Positions 1-7,080 of a stretch of 9,714 nt of DNA are shown in pieces; the stretch's first letter is position 1; every line of letters starts with the position of its first letter. The translations under genes and the position numbers were made by a program. The notes below the pieces were generated by a model, which was given only the letters and a program-made list of their open reading frames with translations, was not told where the DNA came from and did no database searches. The stretch lies in assembly GCA_020860885.1 (NCBI GenBank), contig JAJBTS010000129.1, positions 1 to 9,714 of the forward strand. Reading direction: 5' to 3'. The stretch comes from Bacteroidales bacterium. Its GTDB lineage: Bacteria > Bacteroidota > Bacteroidia > Bacteroidales > Azobacteroidaceae.

Positions 1-122
1 CATATAATCTGGGAAAAGAAGAATCCTGGTGGAATTGCCCAACGACAACCCCAACACCTGATCCTTCCGAAGGTGGATGCGGATGTGGTTGTACACCGAC
101 TCCCGATCCTTGGGGTATGTAA
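1..122 (+). CDS. Lanthipeptide precursor, copy 1 (3' end only)
   Basis: This reading frame enters from the left edge (first full codon at 3) and stops at 120-122. It encodes 39 residues beginning YNLGKEESWWNC and ending in TPTPDPWGM. They are identical to the C-terminal part of the complete precursor at 165-434, so this is the core end of a second precursor of the same family. The DNA differs from the second copy at only two positions (56 and 95, both A here and G there), both third bases of Thr codons. The visible part carries four Cys (the WNC cysteine and the CGCGC block) and several Thr available for dehydration. The start and leader lie outside the window. If the duplication covers the whole gene, the start would lie about 147 bases before position 1. 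Confidence 0.85.
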   Translation, partial: YNLGKEESWWNCPTTTPTPDPSEGGCGCGCTPTPDPWGM

Positions 123-164
123 GAATTTAAAAATCAATTTATTAATAATATTTACTAAAAAATC

Positions 165-434
165 ATGAAAGAAAACAAAGAATTAAAGAAATTGGATCTT
201 CAAAAACAGGAGATTATCAATTTAAATGAACAGGAAATGGACTCATTAAAAGGTGGTTCATCGGCAGCATGTGTAGCTTCTGTAACAATGACTATACAGA
301 CCGCAATAGAGACATATAATCTGGGAAAAGAAGAATCCTGGTGGAATTGCCCAACGACAACCCCAACGCCTGATCCTTCCGAAGGTGGATGCGGATGTGG
401 TTGTACGCCGACTCCCGATCCTTGGGGTATGTAA
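165..434 (+). CDS. lanA: Class I lanthipeptide precursor peptide with Gly-Gly leader, copy 2
   Basis: An 89-residue substrate peptide for the LanB/LanC enzymes encoded downstream. Residues 1-31 form a charged leader with LDLQKQEI (residues 10-17) and NLNEQEMDSLKGG ending at G31. This pattern is typical of Bacteroidota GG-leader natural product precursors, and the LDLQ segment is where class I leaders carry the FNLD-like box recognised by LanB. Cleavage after G30-G31 by the C39 domain of the exporter would release a 58-residue core from S32. The core has five Cys (36, 62, 76, 78, 80), five Ser and ten Thr, enough for up to five thioether rings. Its C-terminal third is unusual: TPTPDP (66-71), GGCGCGC (74-80), TPTPDP again (81-86), then WGM. 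The ATG at 165 follows an A-rich stretch typical of Bacteroidota starts. It lies 42 bases after copy 1. Family assignment is firm; ring pattern and activity are unknown. Confidence 0.88.
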   Translation: MKENKELKKLDLQKQEIINLNEQEMDSLKGGSSAACVASVTMTIQTAIETYNLGKEESWWNCPTTTPTPDPSEGGCGCGCTPTPDPWGM

Positions 435-451
435 TTCACAAGAAAAAGAAA

Positions 452-490
452 GGAGGTTGCAGATAATTGCAAGGGCAACCTCCCTCTTTA
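452..490 (+). terminator. Hairpin between precursors and enzyme genes; likely partial terminator or mRNA stabiliser
   Basis: A perfect 9-bp stem, ggaggttgc (452-460) with gcaacctcc (475-483), closes a 14-base loop. A shorter alternative stem (ttgca 457-461 with tgcaa 468-472) is nested inside it. The sequence after the stem is ctcttta, not a long T tract, so termination is probably incomplete. It sits 18 bases after the precursor stop and 73 bases before the next start. A leaky stem-loop here is common in lantibiotic operons, where it gives much more precursor than enzyme transcript. The rest of 435-555 is A-rich, and I see no clear Bacteroidota -33/-7 promoter in it. Confidence 0.6.
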
Positions 491-555
491 CTCAGTAATA
501 GAGAAGCCGAGAAAAGAAATGAGAAAAATTATATAAAAAAGAAAAGAAATTAAAA

Positions 556-1659
556 ATGGAAAGTGTAGTTGTATGTAGTCCTTCGCTTAAAAGACTTAAA
601 AAAGAAAACAGTTATTTTGATTTTACCTTATGCGATCAACCTATGGTTATCGGGTTATTAAAAAGTGAAGATAATGCTTGTTCTAAAGTATTAAACGATC
701 ATGGGGTATTGGTTCAAATCGATGCTTTTTCCTGTAATTACCGCGATAAAGGTCTTTTATTGACTATGAACGGTATCTGCAATGAAAATGAAAGTCTGGG
801 AAAATATTCTTATTCAGCTTTTGGGTCTGATTTTGTGGGCCATGTTTTACGGGTGGGAAAAGCAGTCTCTACCCTACGTGAAGGTGACCGCGTAATTACC
901 GATGCTACTTATCCTTTTCGCTCAAATGGTGAAATGGGGGGAATTATCAGCAACCATGCCTCTCAAAGAATTCAGCTATTCAATGAAAACCAATTGATCA
1001 AAATTCCGGACGTACTGCACGACATAGATGCCGCTTCTTTCACTGTTGGTGCGCAAACAGGTTACAGTATGGTTCGTAAATGCAGTTTGCAGGAAGGTGA
1101 TAATGTATTGGTCACTTCAGGAAGTTCCCATACATCACTGGCTGTGCTTAATAAATTAAAAGGAGAAAATGTAAATATCTATGTATTAACCTCTAATCCT
1201 GATTACAAAAAACTTTTCCCGGGAAGTGAGAAGTTTATTATTATCCCGACTTCTTCTTTAAAAGACAATACATTTCGCGAAAGAATAGGTTCTATACGGT
1301 TCGATGCGGTTATTGATCCGTTCTTTGATCTTTACTTTGAAGAATTAGTGAATTATATGAATATGAACGGAAGGTATGTATTTTGTGGTTTTTATACTCA
1401 GAACAAATATTATTCTCAGCAAATCAACCGAAAGCATTTCACACCTAGTATTTTAGGGATCTGCATAAGTAAGAGTCTCTCTATACTGGCCAACTGTATT
1501 GGAGAGCGGAAAGATCTGGAGAATGCACTCTGCGATTATGAAAACAATAAATACACTTTGAACATAGATTCGGTTTACAGAGGAGAGGATATACTACCCT
1601 TCTTGCAAAAGTCTTTCCATCAGTTGCCCAGATTCGGAAAAGTGGTATATCAGTATTAA
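556..1659 (+). CDS. MDR-superfamily (quinone-oxidoreductase-like) reductase, putative lanthipeptide tailoring enzyme
   Basis: A 367-residue protein with the fold signatures of medium-chain dehydrogenases/reductases. It has a GroES-like N-terminal part with SCNYRDKG (59-66), then FGSDFVGHVLRVGKAVSTLREGDRV (split here as FGSDFVGHVLRVG at 89-101 and LREGDRV at 107-113), and a Rossmann region beginning GDNVLVTSGSSHTS (181-194). The NYRD pattern resembles zinc-independent quinone oxidoreductases. The GHE motif and the four-Cys structural zinc cluster of zinc alcohol dehydrogenases are missing. The usual glycine-rich nucleotide loop is also altered (GSSHTS in place of GxxGxxG), so cofactor use is uncertain. 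Position between precursor and dehydratase suggests work on the peptide, for example NAD(P)H-dependent reduction of dehydroalanine or dehydrobutyrine as done by LanJ enzymes; this is inference. The ATG at 556 follows an A-rich leader, 121 bases after the precursor stop. Confidence 0.75.
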   Translation: MESVVVCSPSLKRLKKENSYFDFTLCDQPMVIGLLKSEDNACSKVLNDHGVLVQIDAFSCNYRDKGLLLTMNGICNENESLGKYSYSAFGSDFVGHVLRVGKAVSTLREGDRVITDATYPFRSNGEMGGIISNHASQRIQLFNENQLIKIPDVLHDIDAASFTVGAQTGYSMVRKCSLQEGDNVLVTSGSSHTSLAVLNKLKGENVNIYVLTSNPDYKKLFPGSEKFIIIPTSSLKDNTFRERIGSIRFDAVIDPFFDLYFEELVNYMNMNGRYVFCGFYTQNKYYSQQINRKHFTPSILGICISKSLSILANCIGERKDLENALCDYENNKYTLNIDSVYRGEDILPFLQKSFHQLPRFGKVVYQY

Positions 1660-1660
1660 A

Positions 1661-1689
1661 AATAGAATAGAATAGAATAGAATAGAATA
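1661..1689 (+). repeat. AATAG pentanucleotide tandem repeat before the dehydratase start
   Basis: Five perfect AATAG units (1661-1685) plus a partial AATA fill about half of the 54-base gap between the MDR stop and the dehydratase ATG at 1714. They are followed by degenerate ataaa/aataa units. It lies 24 bases before the start codon, in the translation-initiation region. Short unit repeats of this kind gain and lose copies by slippage, which could alter dehydratase translation. Confidence 0.85.
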
Positions 1690-1713
1690 AATAAAATAAA
1701 AAATAATAGAATT

Positions 1714-3900
1714 ATGTATACAGCTTTTAATGATTTTCTATTACGGACTCCGTTATTGCCCTACAGTCAATTAAATAACTTATTGCAAGAAGAGGAAAAA
1801 ATTATCAAACAATATACGGATCCTCTGTTTCAGGAAGCTATTTATATTGCTTCTCCGGTTTTACATGGAGAATTAATAAAATTTCTTCAGGGAGAAATCA
1901 GTGATAAAAAAGAAGTAGAACGTTTGCATAATTCCCTATCCCGGTACCTTAGCCGGATGTCGACACGTTGCACTCCTTTTGGTCTATTAGCCGGATGTGC
2001 CGTAGGTCGTGTAGAAGAAGAAACCAATATGGTATTAGAAGAAGGCATTGCACGTAAAACCCGTTTCGATATGTATTTCTTATGTAAATTATCTAATTAT
2101 TTAAGTAACCAGCCTGAAATAAGGGAAAAAATTAAATATTATCCCAATTCGAGTTTGTATACGGTTGGAGATAAATACCGATACATAGAAACGGTATACA
2201 ATGGTTCAAAAATACAGTATAAAATCTCTTCAGTAAAGATTTCAGATTATCTGGAATTGATTATAAATCAGGCACAAAAGGGAGTTTGTTTTTCTGAAAT
2301 AAGGGACTTAATTGAAGAAGAAGAGATCAGCATTGAAGAAAAAAATATGTTTATTAATGAATTAATCTCCTCCTCTATCCTCGTAAGTGAATTGTCTCCA
2401 TCAGTCACGGGAGAAGACTATTTTACCCGTATCCTCTCCATATTAAATTCCATAGGTTATGAAAACAATCATCTTTCAAAACTCTCCGAACATTTACAAC
2501 AATTGGATAAAACATCCGGCAACGCAGTCTCGGTTTATGATGAGATAATTGAAACGATAGGTCTTCTGGATATCGATTATAAGAAAGAATTATTGTTCCA
2601 GGTCGATGGAGTTAAATTGAATAAAAAAATTACTATGGGCAATGAAATAACCCGTGAGTTGCTGTCTGTGATGCAATTTTTAAATAAGATTACTCCTCCT
2701 TCGGGCAATGACACTTTGAACTACTTCCGCAAAGAATTTTATCAACGATATGAAGATGCCGAAGTTCCTTTACTGGAAGCACTGGATCCCGAGATGGGCA
2801 TTGGTTATCCTGCCAACTCCACTATTGGAAAAACGTCCCCTTTATTTGAAAATTTTATACTTCCGGGACGTGAACATAAAAAAAGTTTTCAACTCAACGG
2901 GTTTCAATTGCAGTTGTTAAAGCAGTTGTGCGAAGTTCAAAACTCCGGTAAAAAAGAAATAGTATTAAGGGATAGTGATATTCTGGAACCCCAGGATGGG
3001 AAAAATGACTTGCCGGCTACACTATATGCTATTTTTGAATTAATCAACGGCCGGGAAGGAGATCCTCTATTAAAATTAGAAGGATTCAGTGGTGTGTGCG
3101 GTGCCAATTTATTAACCCGTTTTGCACATACCAATGAAAAGATAGCTTCGTTAGTAGAAGAAATAATCAAAAAAGAGGAAGAATTGATGCCTAATGTTAT
3201 ATTAGCCGAAATAGCTTATTTACCCAATTTCCGAATAGGAAATATCCTGTCGCGTCCTCATAACAGGAAATACGAATTGTTATATCTTTGTTTTTCAGAT
3301 TTACCATCCGAACAAAAAATTGCTGTTTCAGATTTATTGTTGTCAGTAAAAAACGGAAGATTAGTGTTACGCTCTCAATCGCTGGATAAGGAGATTATAC
3401 CACGGCTGACTTCTGCCCATAATTACTATTCAGATCAATCTCCTATATACACTTTTTTGTGCGATATGCAACCGACAACCCGTAAGAGAACATTGTCTTT
3501 CAATTGGGGAAATCTGGATAATGAGTTTTCTTTCTACCCCAGAGTCCGATACAATAACACCATTCTCTCTTCTGCCTACTGGATGGTTGAAGTGACAGAC
3601 ATAAAATCCTTCTTTACAATAAAAGACGAAGAAGCTTTGTTGGAAAAAGTAACGTCCTGGCGTGAAAAGCTTGGCTTACCTCAGGAAATATTATTATCAG
3701 ACGGGGATAACGAATTATTTGTCAATTGTAGTAGTTATTGCAGCTTACAATCTTTTTTCGGTGCAATAAAAAACCGTAAAAAAATTAAATTGACAGAGTT
3801 TTCGTTTCCTACCGGATATCAGGCAGTAAAAGATGGAAAAAGCAATATTTATACCAACGAATGTATTGTCGCTTTCCATAAAAATATAGAAAATAAATAA
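1714..3900 (+). CDS. lanB: Lantibiotic dehydratase, glutamylation domain protein (split LanB, N-terminal part)
   Basis: A 728-residue protein matching the N-terminal domain of class I LanB dehydratases, which use glutamyl-tRNA to esterify core Ser/Thr side chains. The start (MYTAFNDFLLRTPLLPYS) is typical of the family. The conserved arginine-rich signature SRMSTRCTPFGLLAG lies at residues 80-94, and TRFDMYFL (116-123) matches the region holding the conserved Asp of NisB. The C-terminal end, with GYQAVKDGK and NECIVAF, is the usual end of this domain. Full-length LanB enzymes are about 1000 residues; here the elimination domain is a separate gene 14 bases downstream. Split dehydratases are known from Bacteroidota lanthipeptide clusters such as the pinensin cluster. 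The protein should be cytoplasmic and work with the next gene product and LanC. No frameshift or missing block is apparent. Confidence 0.9.
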   Translation: MYTAFNDFLLRTPLLPYSQLNNLLQEEEKIIKQYTDPLFQEAIYIASPVLHGELIKFLQGEISDKKEVERLHNSLSRYLSRMSTRCTPFGLLAGCAVGRVEEETNMVLEEGIARKTRFDMYFLCKLSNYLSNQPEIREKIKYYPNSSLYTVGDKYRYIETVYNGSKIQYKISSVKISDYLELIINQAQKGVCFSEIRDLIEEEEISIEEKNMFINELISSSILVSELSPSVTGEDYFTRILSILNSIGYENNHLSKLSEHLQQLDKTSGNAVSVYDEIIETIGLLDIDYKKELLFQVDGVKLNKKITMGNEITRELLSVMQFLNKITPPSGNDTLNYFRKEFYQRYEDAEVPLLEALDPEMGIGYPANSTIGKTSPLFENFILPGREHKKSFQLNGFQLQLLKQLCEVQNSGKKEIVLRDSDILEPQDGKNDLPATLYAIFELINGREGDPLLKLEGFSGVCGANLLTRFAHTNEKIASLVEEIIKKEEELMPNVILAEIAYLPNFRIGNILSRPHNRKYELLYLCFSDLPSEQKIAVSDLLLSVKNGRLVLRSQSLDKEIIPRLTSAHNYYSDQSPIYTFLCDMQPTTRKRTLSFNWGNLDNEFSFYPRVRYNNTILSSAYWMVEVTDIKSFFTIKDEEALLEKVTSWREKLGLPQEILLSDGDNELFVNCSSYCSLQSFFGAIKNRKKIKLTEFSFPTGYQAVKDGKSNIYTNECIVAFHKNIENK

Positions 3901-3914
3901 TATCACTTTATATC

Positions 3915-4811
3915 ATGAATACTATTCAAAGAACGTTTATCCCAGGAACGCAATGGATTTACCTGAAAATATATACAGGTATTACCAGTTCCGATTCCAT
4001 AATTACTACAGAGTTATTTTCAATCGTTTCCCAATTGGAAAAAGAAAATACAATAAGAAAATGGTTTTTTATCCGCTACAGTGATCCGAACCATCACATC
4101 CGTGTGCGGTTTTTAGTAAAAGATCCGGAAGGAGTCGGCCGGATTCTTCATTTGTTTTCCACACAATTCGAAGAACTTATAAAAACTAAAGTCGTATGGA
4201 AAATTCAGGTAGATACCTACCAAAGAGAGTTGGAACGTTACGGAAATCATCTTATTGAATATGCAGAATCTTTCTTTCATATAGACAGTATGGCTACCCA
4301 GAGAATAATCCGTAAAATTTTAACTAAGAAAAATGAAGATTACAGATGGATGATAGCTTTGAAAATGATGGATGTCTTTTTGTCCCAATTCAAATTTAAC
4401 CTGCAAATCAAACATAAACTGCTGGACAGTCTAAGCAAATCCTTCAAATCAGAGTTCGGATTTACAGAGCATAATTCGAAAATATTTAATTACAAATTCA
4501 GGGATAGCAAAAAAACCATCGAATCTGTGTTAAATAATACTTTAGAAGATCCTTTTTTGGATGAGCTGGTTGCCATTGTTGATCAATATTCAAATGCTAC
4601 CCATCAGGTCGTTTTAAAATTGCATGCTGCCATGCAACAATCAAGTGGCAATAAACATGTGTACGATTTGGTTTTCAGTTACCTACATATGATGCTTAAC
4701 CGGCTATTCATTACGGAAAACAGGAAATGCGAGTTAATCATTTATGATTATATGCGTAGGTATTACAGCAGTGAAATCGCTAAAATTAAATATCAATCAA
4801 TTACCCAATAA
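3915..4811 (+). CDS. Glutamate-elimination protein of split LanB (thiopeptide-type / SpaB C-terminal domain)
   Basis: A 298-residue protein of the family that forms the C-terminal domain of LanB. It removes glutamate from glutamylated Ser/Thr to leave Dha/Dhb. Visible family motifs are WIYLKIYTG (14-22), WFFIRYSDPNHHIRVRF (50-66) with its Arg/His cluster, TYQRELERYG (101-110), and YLHMMLNRLF (256-265). The HM..NRL pattern in the last motif is where NisB carries an elimination-site histidine (here H258). It lies 14 bases after the glutamylation gene and 5 bases before the exporter gene, so it is almost certainly co-transcribed and probably translationally coupled. Such stand-alone proteins also occur in thiopeptide clusters, but the LanC start downstream points to a lanthipeptide. 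Confidence 0.88.
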   Translation: MNTIQRTFIPGTQWIYLKIYTGITSSDSIITTELFSIVSQLEKENTIRKWFFIRYSDPNHHIRVRFLVKDPEGVGRILHLFSTQFEELIKTKVVWKIQVDTYQRELERYGNHLIEYAESFFHIDSMATQRIIRKILTKKNEDYRWMIALKMMDVFLSQFKFNLQIKHKLLDSLSKSFKSEFGFTEHNSKIFNYKFRDSKKTIESVLNNTLEDPFLDELVAIVDQYSNATHQVVLKLHAAMQQSSGNKHVYDLVFSYLHMMLNRLFITENRKCELIIYDYMRRYYSSEIAKIKYQSITQ

Positions 4812-4816
4812 ATACA

Positions 4817-5713
4817 ATGAAATCCTTTCCCCATTACATACAATTAGACTCTATGGACTGTGGTCCTACTTCCTTACGCATGATTGCAAAATATTATGGT
4901 CGTAGTTACAGCTTGCAAAATCTCAGAGAAAGGAGTTTCATCACCAGAGAAGGTGTTTCTCTGTTAGGAATCAGTGATGCTGCCGAGAGTATCGGTTTTC
5001 GAACCAATGGAGTAAAAATCACTTTTGAACAACTGGTAAGCGATGTCCCTTTACCCTGTATCTTGCATTGGAACCAAACCCATTTCGTTGTCTGTTATGA
5101 CATACACAAAAAAAAGCGTTCCCTATTCGATAAAAATACCTATGACGATTCTTCCGATTATATCTTAAAGATAGCAGACCCTGCCGGTGAAAAATACACC
5201 GTGAATAAAGAAGAATTCTTAAAATGCTGGGTAGGATCTAAAGTCAATGGCAAAGACGTAGGAGTAGCGCTCATATTAAGTCCCACACCTGAATTTTACG
5301 AACAGGAAGACGACAAGGAAAAAAGAGAAAAAAACCTCAGTTACTTTTTTAATTATCTCAAGCCTTATAAATCGCAATTGACTCAATTGGTAGTCGGGCT
5401 TATTATCGGTAGTATTCTATCCTTAATTTTTCCGTTCCTGACCCAAGCTGTCGTTGATCAGGGTATCGCTAATAACAACCTTAGTTTTATTACGTTGATA
5501 TTAATTGCGCAATTAGTATTATCCGTCACACAGATGGCTGTAGGTTTTATCCGCAACTGGATCAGTTTGCACATGAATGCACGGATCGGGATTTCGCTTA
5601 TTTCCGATTTCTTAAGCAAATTAATGAAACTGCCATTGAATTTTTCGATGCGAAAAATATCGGGGATATTTTACAAAGAATTGGAGATCATGGAAGAATT
5701 CAAGGATTTATGA
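4817..5713 (+). pseudogene. lanT: C39 peptidase/ABC exporter, N-terminal part (frameshifted lanT)
   Basis: Encodes the N-terminal half of a bifunctional leader-cutting exporter. The C39 cysteine protease domain (about residues 1-155) has Q9 and C15 in QLDSMDCGPTSL, H89 in HWNQTHFVVCYD and D121 in IADPAG, so the catalytic set is complete. Two membrane segments follow (about 187-211 and 224-247). The domain should remove the precursor leader after Gly-Gly. From about residue 277 the frame departs from the family: after KLPLNF the frame reads SMRKISG, while the -1 frame reads FDAKNIGDI, QRIGDH and RIQGF as expected for these transporters. It then ends at a TGA at 5711-5713. The lost base lies in or beside the T5 run at 5641-5645. 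As written, this half lacks four membrane segments and the ATPase domain. It may be a mutation, a sequencing error or a phase-variable site. Confidence 0.88.
5635..5647 (+). other. Single-base frameshift site in the exporter gene
   Basis: Upstream codons read ctg cca ttg aat ttt tcg atg. Adding one T to the T5 run at 5641-5645 gives aat ttt ttc gat, encoding NFFDAKNIGDI, which restores the expected family sequence without a break. Adding an A after cca (5635), giving cca att gaa ttt ttc, would also restore the downstream frame, so the exact base is not certain. Both repairs give a 746-residue exporter. Confidence 0.88.
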
Positions 5714-7056
5714 CCTCTACCACCATAAGTACTTTGTTCTCTTTTGTAAACTTTTTCATTTTCGCTATTATATTAGCCTATTACAACCTTCCTATATTGG
5801 GAGTTTTCCTTATAGGAAATACCTTATATGTTTTATGGATACTTTCTTTTATGAGCTACCGCCGCAAACTGGATAATAAAACTTTTGCCCAGTCATCAGC
5901 CAATCAAAGTAATCTCGTACAATTAGTCACCGGGATGCAGGAGATTAAACTCAATAATTGCGAAAAGCAGCAACGGTGGAAATGGGAATCTATTCAGGTT
6001 AAACTCTTTAAAATAAGTATTCAGGGAACAGCATTAGGACAATACCAGCAAATAGGATCTATCTTCTTCAGTAGGATAACTTCTCTTATTATTTCTTATC
6101 TTTCCGCCAAAGCGGTAGTAGAAGGTCAGATAACTCTCGGGATGATGATGTCTATCAGTTATATTATCGGACAGCTTTCAGGACCTATAGGACAAGTGAT
6201 CGGCTTTGCTCAGTCGTTCCAGGATGCAAAAATAAGTTTGGAACGTCTTAATGAAATACACAATAAAGAAGATGAAGAACAGGATATGGAAAATAAACTG
6301 AACGAACTGCCTAAAAATAAAAGTATTCACTTCGAAAATGTTTGTTTTAGCTATGATGGTGCAGATCGTAATTATGTGATAGATGACCTAAGCCTGCTAA
6401 TTCCGGAAAATAAAACTACAGCTATAGTAGGAGCTAGCGGTAGTGGTAAAACTACCATAATCAAATTATTGTTAGGATTTTATAATCCTCTTAAAGGAGA
6501 AATCAAAATCGGCGATGTGCCTCTAAATGATATTAATCCCCATCTGTGGAGACAAAAGGCAGGCGCTGTGATGCAGGACGGATTTATTTTTTCAGATACC
6601 ATAGCCGCTAATATAGCTGTTGGGGTTGAACAAATTGATAAGAAGAAATTACTCTATGCCGTAGAGATGGCTAATGTAAAAGAATTTATTGATTCTCTTC
6701 CATTAAAATACAACAGCAAGATTGGTATGGAAGGAAACGGAATCAGCCAAGGGCAACGCCAACGACTGCTTATAGCCCGGGCTATATACAAAAACCCGGA
6801 TTACTTGTTTTTCGACGAAGCAACCAACGCCCTGGATGCCAATAACGAACGTACCATCATGGAAAATTTAAAAGAAATATACAGGGGAAAGACTGTAGTT
6901 ATTGTAGCTCACCGTTTAAGTACAGTACAGAATGCAGATAATATTATCGTACTGGAAAAAGGGCAAATAATCGAGGAGGGCACCCATGAAGAATTAACCT
7001 TCAAAAAAGGTGCATATTATACATTAGTGAAAAACCAATTAGAGTTAGGAAATTAA
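5710..7056 (+). pseudogene. lanT: C39 peptidase/ABC exporter, C-terminal part (TM segments and ATPase)
   Basis: Encodes the remainder of the exporter. Recognisable sequence in this frame starts about 5638, before the nominal ATG at 5710, which corresponds to an internal Met in the intact family. Counting from that ATG (448 residues), membrane segments lie near 8-25, 28-48, 116-135 and 144-166. The nucleotide-binding domain has Walker A GASGSGKTT (241-249), Q-loop MQDG (288-291), signature GISQGQRQR (344-352), Walker B YLFFDEATNALD (365-376) and the H-loop VAHRLS (399-404). All ATPase motifs are intact. Restoring one base near 5641-5645 joins the two halves into one protein of about 746 residues, normal for this family. 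The nominal ATG overlaps the upstream stop in an ATGA arrangement, so the half could also be made by termination-reinitiation. The HlyD gene follows after 24 bases. Confidence 0.88.
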
Positions 7057-7080
7057 AAATTTACAATAAAGTAAAGCAAT

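Larger units (their letters stand above)
1..434 (+). repeat. Tandem duplication of the precursor gene (312-base period)
   Basis: Positions 1-122 match 313-434 at every base except 56/368 and 95/407. Identity ends at the stop codon: copy 1 continues with gaatttaaaa and copy 2 with ttcacaagaa. The offset of 312 bases equals one 270-base gene plus the 42-base spacer, as expected for tandem gene duplication. Only the 3' part of the left copy is visible, so further copies upstream are possible. Confidence 0.9.

Noticed and set aside
200..478. Minus-strand open frame of 92 codons across the precursor
   Set aside because: It lies opposite the clear precursor gene, its sequence shows no family feature, and its Pro-rich low-complexity character comes from the repeats on the other strand.
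556..1659. Zinc-dependent alcohol dehydrogenase
   Set aside because: The GHE motif and structural four-Cys cluster are absent; the NYRD-type motif fits the zinc-independent quinone oxidoreductase branch better.
2937..3170. Minus-strand open frame inside the dehydratase gene
   Set aside because: Antisense to a well-supported conserved protein, with no recognisable domain and no promoter or start context.
5636..5650. Programmed -1 ribosomal frameshifting in the exporter
   Set aside because: The T TTT TCG run is not a full X XXY YYZ slippery heptamer and I saw no clear stimulatory structure after it. A one-base loss in the T run is simpler, though I could not test this.
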